Assembly (NCBI GenBank): GCA_902476265.1
Contig: CABSCP010000050.1
Span: forward strand, 1 to 31,376
DNA length: 31,376 bases
Origin: an uncultured Lachnospiraceae bacterium
GTDB taxonomy: Bacteria; Bacillota; Clostridia; Lachnospirales; Lachnospiraceae
Direction: 5' to 3'
How positions within the stretch are numbered: the first letter of the stretch is position 1; each line of letters opens with the position of its first letter. A program made the translations under genes and the position numbers. The notes beneath the pieces were generated by a model. It was not told the origin of the DNA, did not search any database, and saw nothing but the letters and a program-made list of their open reading frames with translations. This document shows positions 7,479 to 15,901 of this stretch, piece by piece.

Positions 7479-8015
7479 ATGGGAAAGAAGATAACGGACG
7501 TGGGAATCCTGTTTTGCTCCGTGACGCTGGCAACCTGCCTTATCTATGCAGGGCAGGAAACCTGGAAGTGGCCTGCCGCCTGCCTTCTGGCCGGGACAGC
7601 GGTTCTGGCGCTGGCAGATTTCATCCGGCAGTTTCTGCCGGGCAGGAAGGAAGAAAGGAACGGAGAAACGGACACGGCAGTGCGGGAACTGATCCTTTTG
7701 GATGAGGACGACAAGCCATTAAAATCCTGGGACCTGTCGGGAAAGGTGTCGGTGCTCATCGGCAGGGAAAACAGGGAAGATCCGGTGGATGTGAATCTGG
7801 AGGAATGCGAATACAGCGCCCTCATCGACACACGTCATGCGGTTTTAAACTACTGCAGGGACGCCTGGTACATAGAGGATCTGCATTCCAAAAACGGCAT
7901 CCGCATCCGCAAGGTGGATGACGGCCAGTGCTATAAGTTGGCAGGGGACAGGCCATGCAGGCTGATGCCGGGAGACATCATTTATATCGCGAAAACAAAG
8001 CTGCTGATCACATAA
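7479..8015 (+). CDS. Membrane FHA-domain protein
   Basis: The product has 178 residues. Two hydrophobic helices (about residues 8-24 and 32-49) put the protein in the membrane. The C-terminal FHA domain (about 70-178) shows the usual landmarks: 'LIGRE' (Gly95-Arg96), a Ser/His-containing 'SALIDTRHAVL' (113-123), 'WYIEDLHSKNGIRI' (130-143) and 'LMPGDIIYIAKTKLLIT' at the end. FHA domains bind phosphothreonine peptides. FHA proteins also occur in type VI systems as post-translational switches working with a kinase/phosphatase pair. The start is uncertain: the ATG at 7479 has AAGGAAAG about 5 bases away, while the ATG at 7461 sits almost on top of its AGGAG. Confidence 0.85.
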   Translation: MGKKITDVGILFCSVTLATCLIYAGQETWKWPAACLLAGTAVLALADFIRQFLPGRKEERNGETDTAVRELILLDEDDKPLKSWDLSGKVSVLIGRENREDPVDVNLEECEYSALIDTRHAVLNYCRDAWYIEDLHSKNGIRIRKVDDGQCYKLAGDRPCRLMPGDIIYIAKTKLLIT

Positions 8016-8071
8016 AGCAACCGGGACACCGGAATACACAGCAGCAACATACGAAAGAAGGTACATGCGCC

Positions 8072-8572
8072 ATGAGTCTAATGAGGTGCCCCAACGGGCA
8101 TATGTTCAGTACAAGAAGGTATGGGACGGTCTGCCCCTACTGCAACATGGAGACCGCCGACAGGGAGGAGACAAAGGTCCCGGAGGGCTTTGAAGTTCCG
8201 GCAGAGCTTCTGGAAGAAGAGACAGCGCCGGTCTGCGGCTGGCTGGTCTGCATTGAAGGGGCCAGGGTAGGCAAGGACTATAAGATTAAAAACGGCAAAA
8301 ACTTCGTGGGAAGGGGAGATGACATGGATATCCAGATTTTGGGGGACAACGGGATCACCCGGAAAAACCATGCCATCATCGTCTACGACGCGAAGAAGAA
8401 AAATACGGTGATCCTGCCCGGTGACAGCGCCGGGATCGCCTACTTAAACCAGGAGGCGGTCTATGTACCCACCCAGCTGATGCCTTACGACACCATTGAG
8501 ATGGGAAACAGCCGGTTTGTGTTCGTCCCCTTCTGTGGGGAGAACTTTGAGTGGAAGGATGTAAAGGGCTGA
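8072..8572 (+). CDS. Zinc-ribbon FHA-domain protein
   Basis: The product has 166 residues. It opens with a small zinc-binding motif: Cys6, His10, Cys21 and Cys24 in 'MRCPNGHMFSTRRYGTVCPYC'. A short acidic linker follows, then an FHA domain (about 55-166) with 'FVGRGDDMDIQI' (Gly80-Arg81), 'ITRKNHAIIVYD' (His100) and 'MPYDTIEMGNSRFVFVPF'. There are no membrane helices, so it should be soluble and cytosolic. AAGAAGG lies about 10 bases before the ATG. Together with the membrane FHA protein upstream and the two PP2C-like genes downstream it forms a four-gene phospho-signalling block. The zinc ribbon may give a protein-protein contact. No serine/threonine kinase is in the window, so the phosphorylating enzyme must be elsewhere. 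Confidence 0.85.
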   Translation: MSLMRCPNGHMFSTRRYGTVCPYCNMETADREETKVPEGFEVPAELLEEETAPVCGWLVCIEGARVGKDYKIKNGKNFVGRGDDMDIQILGDNGITRKNHAIIVYDAKKKNTVILPGDSAGIAYLNQEAVYVPTQLMPYDTIEMGNSRFVFVPFCGENFEWKDVKG

Positions 8573-9403
8573 ATGATGCTTTGGACCGTCATTATTTTAG
8601 GGATCATATGTGTGCTGGCCAGATGCTTTTTTGCATGGCGGGATGTAGAATACAGGGCTGTGGAAACGGATGGGATGTGCCAGATCACCGGAAACCGGGA
8701 AGTGCAGGCGGATGCCATGGGCATTACGGCGACGGCCGCCGGGAAGCTGGCGGTGCTTGCCGACGGCATCGGAAAAGAGAATACGGGAAAGGTCTGTGCG
8801 GCCCTGGCGGTGGAAGGCTTTGAAGAGGCCTTTGCCGTCTACCGGGTGCTGAACAATCCCCAGTACTTTTTTGAAAGGACCATGTACAGCCTGCATAAAA
8901 AAACCCAGAAGCTTTTGGAAGAACGAACCGGCGGCGCAGGCGTGGGGGCGGTCTTTTTTACGGACACAAAACTGTGGTATGCCTCCACCGGACAGGTAAA
9001 AGTCCTGCTGGTCCGAAACGGGGAACTGATCCCTTTAAGTGAAGGGCAGACCGTGGCGGTGCTGGCGCAGAGGGCCTGGCGGGAAGGAAAGCTGGGACGG
9101 CAGGAAACGCTTTGGGCGCTGTCAAACGGGGAAGCCGTAAACTATGTGGGGAAAGACGGGTTTCTGGGAGCCGAACTGTGTGATGTGCCGATAACGTTAA
9201 AAAAAGGGGACCTGGCAGTGCTGATGACAAAAGGGATTTATGAGGAAGTGCCCGGGGCACAGCTGGAGAAAGTCCTTGCGGCAGGCGGACTTACCGCCCA
9301 GGAAAAGGCGGAACGGATCGCAGGGCTGGCGGCAAAAGCGCCGGGACAGGATAAGGAAAACGGCAGCATCATGGTGCTGCCCACGGATGGAGCGACGGGA
9401 TGA
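8573..9403 (+). CDS. Membrane-anchored PP2C-like protein with altered catalytic residues
   Basis: The product has 276 residues. One N-terminal membrane helix (about 3-21) is followed by a PP2C/SpoIIE-type phosphatase fold. 'REVQADAMG' (Asp47) and 'VLADGIGKENTG' (Asp64) match the first two metal-binding aspartates, and 'GAGVGAVFFTDTKLWYASTGQVKVLLVRNG' matches the central sheet. The third site, normally 'SDG', is 'MTKGIY' (Lys220), and the last, normally 'DN', reads 'KENGS' (Glu262). It may be weakly active or a phosphate-sensing pseudo-enzyme. It begins with ATGATG directly after the stop of the FHA gene, so translation is probably coupled, and its own stop overlaps the next start (ATGA at 9400). 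Confidence 0.8.
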   Translation: MMLWTVIILGIICVLARCFFAWRDVEYRAVETDGMCQITGNREVQADAMGITATAAGKLAVLADGIGKENTGKVCAALAVEGFEEAFAVYRVLNNPQYFFERTMYSLHKKTQKLLEERTGGAGVGAVFFTDTKLWYASTGQVKVLLVRNGELIPLSEGQTVAVLAQRAWREGKLGRQETLWALSNGEAVNYVGKDGFLGAELCDVPITLKKGDLAVLMTKGIYEEVPGAQLEKVLAAGGLTAQEKAERIAGLAAKAPGQDKENGSIMVLPTDGATG

Positions 9404-11298
9404 GAAAAGAGAATGCGGCTTTCCGCACGGCATTTGTATCGGAGGAAGGCTCCCAGCTGCAAAACAGGGATTATTTTGCCTATGTGGAACTGGACAGCCA
9501 TGCCTGCTATGTGGCGGCGGACAGTCTGGACGCGGAGCAGGGAAAAAACAGCGCGAAGATCGTGGTGGAGTGCATCCTCCGGGAGTTTATGGAGCACCCT
9601 TCCCTGTCGGCGGCTTCCATAAAAAGAAATCTGCATAAGGCCCATCGGGAACTGCTGCATGACAGAGAGGGGCTGCGCCTTCGTGCCAGCGTATCCCTGG
9701 TGGTCACAGACTATGCGAAAATCCGGTATGTGACTGTGGGAAACGCCCGGTTTGCCATGGTCAGAAACGGCCGTATGCTTTATGAAAGCAGGGACCAGTC
9801 TCTGACGGAAAACCTGGTGGAAAAAGAAGAACTGCCCAAAGACAAGGCGGCCGTTCATGAGGAGAGAAACAACCTCTACTCCTGCCTGGGACAGCCTTTC
9901 GGCCGGTTTATCCCTCAGATTTCCAAAAAGAGGAAGCTTGCCGACGGTGATATTCTGCTTCTGTATACCCGGGGCGTGTGGGAAAACGTTGACAGCCGTG
10001 CCCTTTTGGATGCATCCCGGGATGTGAGCACACCCCAGGACGTGGCGGACAACGTGGAGGACCTGATCCTGGGACGGCAGGCGGAACGGATTGATAATTA
10101 TACCATTGCGGCCACCTTTGTGGACAAGACCTGGCGCAATCCCAAAAAGAGATGGACGGCAAAAAAGATCCTTGCAGTGGCGCTTCCCGTAGCCCTGATT
10201 CTGCTGGCACTGGGCATCACGCTTTTTGTGCGCTGGCGGATACGGGAAGGGCGGCGGGAAGATATGGAGGCCTGCCTGAGGGACGCACAGAAATATGTGT
10301 CCTGGGAAAATTATGACAAAGCGGCCGAAGAATACGAAAAGGCCGGAGAACTGGCCAAAAAGTTAAAGCTTTCCGATCAGCAGGAAGAGATCGGAAACGC
10401 CCTGCTGTGTACAGAGCAGATCCGGCTGGCGGACCAGACCCTGGCGGACGGGGACTATGAAAAAGCCCGGGAACTGTACGGACAGGCGCAGAAGCTTTCT
10501 GCTCAGGCGGGCGGGGGTTTTGAAGACTACCTGGAAAAACAGCGGGAAAAGGCCGCGGACTACATGGAAGTCTATGAACTGCTGGACAGCGGGGAAGAGA
10601 AGGAAAGCTATGGCGACTATGCGGGCGCGGTACAGGATTATGAAAAGGCGAAGCAGAAGGCGGCGGAGCTGTATGACAAGACAGCCCGCAGCGAAGCGGC
10701 GCAAAAACAGAAGGACGCACAGGAGACCCTTTCCCAGATGCGACAGGAGCAGCTGGATGAGCTGGAACAGAAAATCCAGGACAGGGTGGTAGAGGAACAG
10801 GCGGCCCAGGAGCTGGAAAACCAGGCGCTGATGAATGATAAGGCCAATGCCCTGGAGCTGGAGGGCAAGGGCAATGAACTGTTAAAAAACGAAGACTATG
10901 CCAGCGCCGCCGCTTACTTTGAAACCGCCATGGGAATGTATGCAGACTTAGGCATGCAGGGCCGGGCCCAGACTATGCAGGACCAGATCGATGCCTGTCA
11001 GAAGCTGAAGGCGGAAGCGGACAGGAAAGCGGAGGAAGAGAAGCAGAAACAGGCACAGGAAAACGCGGCGGCCCAGGAGGCCAAACAGGCGGCCGAAGAT
11101 GCCCGCCAGGCCATTCAGGACATGAAGGATTCCGAAACCCTGAAAACGCTGGAGGAGGTCAGACAGGCGGCCGAAGATGCGCAGAAAGCTGCGGAAGAAG
11201 CCCGGAAGGCAGCGGAAGAAAACAAAAAGGACGAATCGGGCGGTGGAGAAAAGGATGACCATATCAGCGGGAATGACGTGAGCGGAAACGGCGTCTGA
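9400..11298 (+). CDS. PP2C-like / transmembrane / coiled-coil protein
   Basis: The product has 632 residues. Residues 1-240 form a second divergent PP2C-like domain: Asp24 in 'QNRDYF', 'VAADSLDAEQG' (Asp41) in place of the DGxxG loop, 'YTRGVWENV' (Arg191 where Asp is normal) and an intact 'IDNYTIAATF' (Asp232-Asn233). A single membrane helix spans about 256-277. Residues 285-630 are helical, with TPR-like blocks ('YDKAAEEYEKAGELAKKL', 'YEKARELYGQAQKLS', 'YASAAAYFETAMGMYADLG') followed by a long Ala/Glu/Lys coiled coil. The topology suggests a cytosolic sensor on one side of the membrane and a long helical arm on the other. The arm could reach into the cell wall, making this a candidate scaffold for docking the machine. 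It overlaps the previous gene by 4 bases. Confidence 0.75.
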   Translation: MRKENAAFRTAFVSEEGSQLQNRDYFAYVELDSHACYVAADSLDAEQGKNSAKIVVECILREFMEHPSLSAASIKRNLHKAHRELLHDREGLRLRASVSLVVTDYAKIRYVTVGNARFAMVRNGRMLYESRDQSLTENLVEKEELPKDKAAVHEERNNLYSCLGQPFGRFIPQISKKRKLADGDILLLYTRGVWENVDSRALLDASRDVSTPQDVADNVEDLILGRQAERIDNYTIAATFVDKTWRNPKKRWTAKKILAVALPVALILLALGITLFVRWRIREGRREDMEACLRDAQKYVSWENYDKAAEEYEKAGELAKKLKLSDQQEEIGNALLCTEQIRLADQTLADGDYEKARELYGQAQKLSAQAGGGFEDYLEKQREKAADYMEVYELLDSGEEKESYGDYAGAVQDYEKAKQKAAELYDKTARSEAAQKQKDAQETLSQMRQEQLDELEQKIQDRVVEEQAAQELENQALMNDKANALELEGKGNELLKNEDYASAAAYFETAMGMYADLGMQGRAQTMQDQIDACQKLKAEADRKAEEEKQKQAQENAAAQEAKQAAEDARQAIQDMKDSETLKTLEEVRQAAEDAQKAAEEARKAAEENKKDESGGGEKDDHISGNDVSGNGV

Positions 11299-11375
11299 AA
11301 GACCGGGAAGGCAGCCGCTCATGTATCTCCAAAAGTCCCTGCGCGCGGGAGAATCGTAAGGAACGGTGGAAGAAA

Positions 11376-13895
11376 ATGGCGTATACATACAGGCTGACAA
11401 AATCCCCCACAGGGGAAACGGGAGAAAAAACCGTATACAGGCTTCAACAGCTGCAGAGCATGAGCGCCTGGCAGTTGAAGGAAATCTGCCAGAGGGAAAG
11501 GCTGGCGGTCCCTATGGGAACGCGCCTGGACAGGGAAGAAATGATCCGGTTCATCATGCGCTATCGGGGAATGAAGGACTACCGGCATATCACAGAGGAT
11601 GTGCCGGGGGGACTGAATGCTGTCCAGAACTTCCTGCGGAAGGTGGATTTGAAAGAAGACAGGACAGCACAGGTATTCTTTCCTTCCAACCTGGTCTTGT
11701 ATGAAGGCGAAGGAATCGCCCTGACAGACCGGCTGAGAGCAGGCGGAGACGGACTGTATGAAGGCAACATCCTTTTGGTGGATGAAGAATACACGGTCTA
11801 TACCTGCCTATATTTAAAAGAAGTGCCGGGCATGGGCTTTTCCCTCTTAAAAGGAAAGGAAGTGCCGGTAAAAAAAGGGGAAAGGCACCAGTATTTCCTG
11901 CTGTATTTCCTCCGTCCGGAGGTGTCGGAGATTCTCTACGATATTTACAGCGGCAATGACGTGAGCATCCCCAGACAGGCGGCCTTTTGCGCGGAGCCCC
12001 TTTTATCGGTGGAAATCAGGAAGACAGAGGAGACCGATATGCCCCTTGTGATCGACTTCGGCAGCGCCAACACCACCCTTGGGACCTATTGTGCGGACGG
12101 TTCCACTCAGGTGGTGCGGGTGGCGGATACCGGGGACGGCAGCTACCGGGAAAGCTCCATGATCCCCAGCCTTGTGGGGATCAAAGGCTTAAAAGGAGGC
12201 AGTCCTGAGTACGTTTTCGGATACGAAGCCAGACAGCTGGCTCAAAACGCAGGGCCGGACGGGGACTGGCCGGTATTTTATGACATCAAACGCTGGGTCA
12301 GCGCCCCGGACCGGGCACAGCAGGTGGTGACTGTAGAGGGCGTGCGGATTTCCGCCAGACGCTGTGACATGCTGGAAGCATACATGCGCTACCTGATCGG
12401 GACCGCACAGCAGCAGTTCAAATGCCGCTTCCGCCGGATCCAGCTTTTGGTGCCGGTACGGCAGAAGAGCCGCTTTGAAGCGCTGTTCGGCAGTCTGCTG
12501 CCGGAGTATGAAGTATCCTGCAGCCTGGATGAAGGAATGGCGGTGCTCTTTTACAGCATCCAGGAGCTGATCAGCGCGGGCAGATACGAAGACGGCGTCT
12601 CTTACCGGGCGCTGGTGATGGACTGCGGCGGAGGCACTACGGACCTGACTGCAGGGCGTTTCTGCATCCGGGATACCCGCGTTTCCTATGAGGTGAGCCT
12701 GCAGACAGGATATGAGAACGGGGATACAAACTTTGGCGGAAACAACCTGACCTACCGCCTTGTGCAGCTGCTGAAGCTCCGTCTTGCAGAGGCGATGGGC
12801 CATAAAGAGTTTGCCTTTGCCATGTCATGTGCTCTGGACAGCAGGACCAAAACAGAGCATGGACTGTATGAACGGCTGGAGAGCCTGTACCGGGAGGTGG
12901 AAAACGTGATGCCCACCCGGTTTGCGGACTATGAAAACCGGGGGAGGGAAGAATACTTCCGGGTAAAAAGCAACTACTACCAGCTCTTTTTGCTGGCGGA
13001 AAGCGTGAAGGAACGGTTTTTCTCCGGAACCTTTAAATACGTGCTGCCCATCGGGGCAGGGATTATGGAAGAGGACGGGGCTTTTGTGGACAAGTGGAAG
13101 CTGTCGGTATGGGAAAACGGACAGCTGTGTCCTTTAAAGAAGGGGATCTCCTTCCGGCTTTATTTATATGAAGTGGAAAACCTCCTTCGGCCGGACATCT
13201 TCAGCCTGATGGGACGTTTCCTGGAACAGCCATTTGCCCGGGGAAGCCTGTCTGATTACAACATGCTCAAACTCACGGGCCAGTCCTGCAAATCCGGGCT
13301 TTTTTTGGAAGCGCTGAAAGAATATGTGCCGGGGCGGCTGATCAAAACCAGCGGCGAGGGCAGCCTGGAAGGGGGGCTTAAAATGTGTTGCCTGGAAGGG
13401 GCTGTCAGCTATTTGAAAAACAGGAGACTGGGCTATATGAAGATTGACCGGGGCAGCCAGGACAACGCCCTGCCCTATGAGGTGCGTGCCTTCACCCACG
13501 AGAACAAGGAAAAGGTGCTGGTTCACAGCTTAAAGAAAGGGCAGGACATCGGCTACATCTCCCGCTTTAAGGCCGGAGGGCAGATGGATTTTTATCTTCA
13601 CGACGAAAAGGGCAGGAAACTCAAAGCCTGCCACTTCCCTTACGACGTAACCGCCTTTTCTCCTGTGACACAGGAGGAGATCGACGAAAAATACGCGGGA
13701 ACCGTGATCCAGGAACAGACCGATACCATCATCGAAGGGGAGACCAAGTTTTTCGTCTGGCCCGCCAGGGACAAATGGGGATTTGTGACCCTGCCGGTGC
13801 TGCGGGAAAACGGACTGCTGCGCAAAGGGGAAGAGGCCTTCTTTGCCTTTGAGGACGACACCTGGGAAGAAAACTTTTTTGACGGGAGGAAGTAG
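11376..13895 (+). CDS. Hsp70/actin-fold ATPase with long N-terminal extension
   Basis: The product has 839 residues. The first 220 contain a SAP-like helix-turn-helix ('SAWQLKEICQRERLAVPMG') and a beta-rich part. An Hsp70/actin-type ATPase follows. 'VIDFGSANTTLGTY' (about 225-238) is the phosphate-1 loop, and 'LVMDCGGGTTDLTAG' (about 413-427) is phosphate-2. 'GDTNFGGNNLTYRLV' matches the Hsp70 'GGxxFD' region. The roughly 300 residues after the ATPase do not look like a standard DnaK substrate-binding domain and probably bind a specific client. The J-domain protein at 6999 is the obvious co-chaperone. In this operon the ATPase may assemble, disassemble or load parts of the contractile machine in place of ClpV; this is inference. 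The ribosome site before the ATG is weak. Confidence 0.8.
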   Translation: MAYTYRLTKSPTGETGEKTVYRLQQLQSMSAWQLKEICQRERLAVPMGTRLDREEMIRFIMRYRGMKDYRHITEDVPGGLNAVQNFLRKVDLKEDRTAQVFFPSNLVLYEGEGIALTDRLRAGGDGLYEGNILLVDEEYTVYTCLYLKEVPGMGFSLLKGKEVPVKKGERHQYFLLYFLRPEVSEILYDIYSGNDVSIPRQAAFCAEPLLSVEIRKTEETDMPLVIDFGSANTTLGTYCADGSTQVVRVADTGDGSYRESSMIPSLVGIKGLKGGSPEYVFGYEARQLAQNAGPDGDWPVFYDIKRWVSAPDRAQQVVTVEGVRISARRCDMLEAYMRYLIGTAQQQFKCRFRRIQLLVPVRQKSRFEALFGSLLPEYEVSCSLDEGMAVLFYSIQELISAGRYEDGVSYRALVMDCGGGTTDLTAGRFCIRDTRVSYEVSLQTGYENGDTNFGGNNLTYRLVQLLKLRLAEAMGHKEFAFAMSCALDSRTKTEHGLYERLESLYREVENVMPTRFADYENRGREEYFRVKSNYYQLFLLAESVKERFFSGTFKYVLPIGAGIMEEDGAFVDKWKLSVWENGQLCPLKKGISFRLYLYEVENLLRPDIFSLMGRFLEQPFARGSLSDYNMLKLTGQSCKSGLFLEALKEYVPGRLIKTSGEGSLEGGLKMCCLEGAVSYLKNRRLGYMKIDRGSQDNALPYEVRAFTHENKEKVLVHSLKKGQDIGYISRFKAGGQMDFYLHDEKGRKLKACHFPYDVTAFSPVTQEEIDEKYAGTVIQEQTDTIIEGETKFFVWPARDKWGFVTLPVLRENGLLRKGEEAFFAFEDDTWEENFFDGRK

Positions 13896-13898
13896 CTG

Positions 13899-15182
13899 AT
13901 GGAAGACATGGAGGAACTGATCCGTAGGGAGACGGCCCGGATCCCCGGAATCGCAGAGCGGGTGGCCTTTAAGGACCTTACCGAGCAGGTCTTTTTGGCT
14001 TTGTATGAAACCAATCGGGAAATGTACCGGCAGCTGGAGCAGCGGGTAATGGACGATCTGGCCTTTGACTTAAACCGGTGCCGGGTGTGTACGGGAATTG
14101 TGGAGAGAGAATATTTCGATAAAACCCACCACTTTTTGTCTCCCATGAAGGGAGAGGACACTCTTGCGGAAATCTGCAGGGCGGAGACGGTTTTCCAAAA
14201 GCTGCGGGAGCAGGGGAAGTACAGGGTCATGACCCTGTTTTTGGAATGCGATTATCTGAAAGTGAAAAGTTTTTTGACGAAAAAAAGAGTATGCGCCATT
14301 ATAAAAACATCTGAAGGGGATTATGAGACAAATCTGTTGATTTGCCAGAATAGAGAATATTTGGATGAAATCAGCCATTTATATGAAGTGTTTTTAAAAA
14401 ACGGGATTCCCTGGCAGACCGTAAATGCACCATATATTTATAAATTTGTGGATTTATATCTGGAAGAATGGCCCGGAGAAATGCCGGGGGAACAAATCGT
14501 GATTGAAGAAATCTGTCCCAATCTGGAGGAACTATCGGGATTCGCTAAAACAAACTGTATTCCTGTTTGGAATATTAAAAAGCTGGAATTGGACAGTGTC
14601 GGATTCCCTGTACCCTGTGAAGATCACAAAAGCTTTGAACACACTATTTCTATCCGGGATTATGGCAGCAGTCACGTTTATATGATTGATGATGAAGAAC
14701 GGATTTATCATGTCAGACAGAGTCAGACCCGGCTGAGGCTGATGAGCGAACAGGATGAAGCCTGCAGCTGGAAGATCTATATGATACGCAGCGGAGAACA
14801 GCGGAAATTTGAGCGTTTTACCTATCCGCTTATGACAAACAGCAGAAGAGATGAATTTTTGGAACGATTCCACCGCAGACAGGGAATTGCTGTAAAAACA
14901 GAGGCGGAGCTGGCCCGGTTTCTGCGAGGATTTGGTCTGGAGGCATATGTGAAGTATACCGGATATGAGATAAAAGACAGAACAGATGAGGGAACGGAAA
15001 CCTATTGCATGAATCACTTTATTACGGATGAAATCAGGGACAGAACCGCGCAGAAAAAACTGGTTCTTTATTTTTCCGCCGGCAGTGAGTTTTCGTTTCT
15101 GCATCGGGATATCATGAGTTTTCTGGTATCGGAAGTTCAGCTTCTATATCCCGAATACACATGCGAAGGACGGCTGATGTAA
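13899..15182 (+). CDS. Uncharacterised probable baseplate component (427 residues)
   Basis: I do not recognise a named family with confidence. The protein is soluble, with no signal peptide or membrane helix. The helical N-terminus includes 'VFLALYETNREMYRQLEQRVMDDLAFD', and the rest is mixed alpha/beta. Position between the sheath/tube/ATPase block and the spikes, and a size near TssF/TssK or phage wedge proteins, suggest a baseplate subunit. A GGGAGGAAG ribosome site precedes the ATG, which lies three bases after the previous stop. Base composition changes inside the gene: up to about 14240 it is GC-rich like the upstream genes, then it becomes clearly AT-richer. That fits a recombination point or domain swap between a conserved N-terminus and a variable C-terminus. 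Confidence 0.5.
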   Translation: MEDMEELIRRETARIPGIAERVAFKDLTEQVFLALYETNREMYRQLEQRVMDDLAFDLNRCRVCTGIVEREYFDKTHHFLSPMKGEDTLAEICRAETVFQKLREQGKYRVMTLFLECDYLKVKSFLTKKRVCAIIKTSEGDYETNLLICQNREYLDEISHLYEVFLKNGIPWQTVNAPYIYKFVDLYLEEWPGEMPGEQIVIEEICPNLEELSGFAKTNCIPVWNIKKLELDSVGFPVPCEDHKSFEHTISIRDYGSSHVYMIDDEERIYHVRQSQTRLRLMSEQDEACSWKIYMIRSGEQRKFERFTYPLMTNSRRDEFLERFHRRQGIAVKTEAELARFLRGFGLEAYVKYTGYEIKDRTDEGTETYCMNHFITDEIRDRTAQKKLVLYFSAGSEFSFLHRDIMSFLVSEVQLLYPEYTCEGRLM

Positions 15183-15194
15183 AGGAGGCAGGAG

Positions 15195-15890
15195 ATGAAT
15201 TATCTTTGGGAAATACTGATTCAGGCAAAAAAACAGGGAATTGAAGAAAAGAGGATACGTTTCCTGCCGGCACGAAGCTACAGCCCATACATGGAACTGT
15301 CGGAAACCTTTCTGAACACTACAGAACTTGAAGAGCCTTATGAAGTCCAGATAAATCCCTGCTATCGCTTTCAGGACATATTCGGAAGGATGTTTCATCC
15401 GGACCGACAGGAATATATGGGAATGAAAGAGTCTCTTTTTCAGCTTATCATGCATCAGTTGGGAGAGAATGATATTCGTGCGGGAATGACCAGAGAGGAA
15501 TATTATAAAAAACTGCTTGCACGAATGTATGAGGAAAAGGAACAGGGAGAGGTTATGACGTCTGCCTTTTCCAATTTCAGGGACAAAGAGAGGGAAATAC
15601 TTTTGGAAGGGATTCTTACATTATACAGGGAAGGGGAAAGCCTGAAACTGTTTGAATATATAATGAAAGCTCTGATTCCTGTCAGCATTGTTTACGAAAA
15701 TAATGACAGGCCGCTTGAAATACTGATTTTTATTGGAAAAAAAAGGACAGAAAATCTGGTACAAAAGGTTGGATTTTTAACGGAACATTTCCTGGGGATC
15801 AAGTATCATGCAGAGATTTATTATGAATACCATTTCGGAATTATTGGAATGGAGGAAACAATGAGTGTGGGAGAAATTGCGATCTATTAG
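15195..15890 (+). CDS. Uncharacterised probable baseplate component (231 residues)
   Basis: The product is a soluble 231-residue protein with an excellent AAAGGAGG ribosome site six bases before the ATG. The N-terminus ('MNYLWEILIQAKKQGI') is helical. A motif 'INPCYRFQDIFGRMFHP' (about 53-69) is followed by helices and a C-terminal beta-rich part ('ALIPVSIVYENNDRPLEILIFIG' and 'YEYHFGIIGMEETMSVGEIAIY'). I cannot place it in a family by eye. Tight coupling to the 427- and 254-residue genes suggests the three form one complex, plausibly the wedge that joins sheath to spike. The analogue could be TssG or a phage gp53-like protein, but no diagnostic motif supports either. Confidence 0.45.
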   Translation: MNYLWEILIQAKKQGIEEKRIRFLPARSYSPYMELSETFLNTTELEEPYEVQINPCYRFQDIFGRMFHPDRQEYMGMKESLFQLIMHQLGENDIRAGMTREEYYKKLLARMYEEKEQGEVMTSAFSNFRDKEREILLEGILTLYREGESLKLFEYIMKALIPVSIVYENNDRPLEILIFIGKKRTENLVQKVGFLTEHFLGIKYHAEIYYEYHFGIIGMEETMSVGEIAIY

Positions 15891-15901
15891 GAGGGCAAGC
15901 G

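Noticed and set aside
9238..9858. 206-codon minus-strand frame opposite the PP2C-like genes
   Set aside because: Antisense shadow across the junction of two well-supported genes; no plausible start signal or motif.
10217..10720. 167-codon minus-strand frame opposite the coiled-coil gene
   Set aside because: Shadow of the Ala/Glu-rich helical coding sequence on the plus strand.
12189..12803. 204-codon minus-strand frame opposite the Hsp70-like gene
   Set aside because: It overlaps the conserved ATPase core on the other strand and has no independent support.
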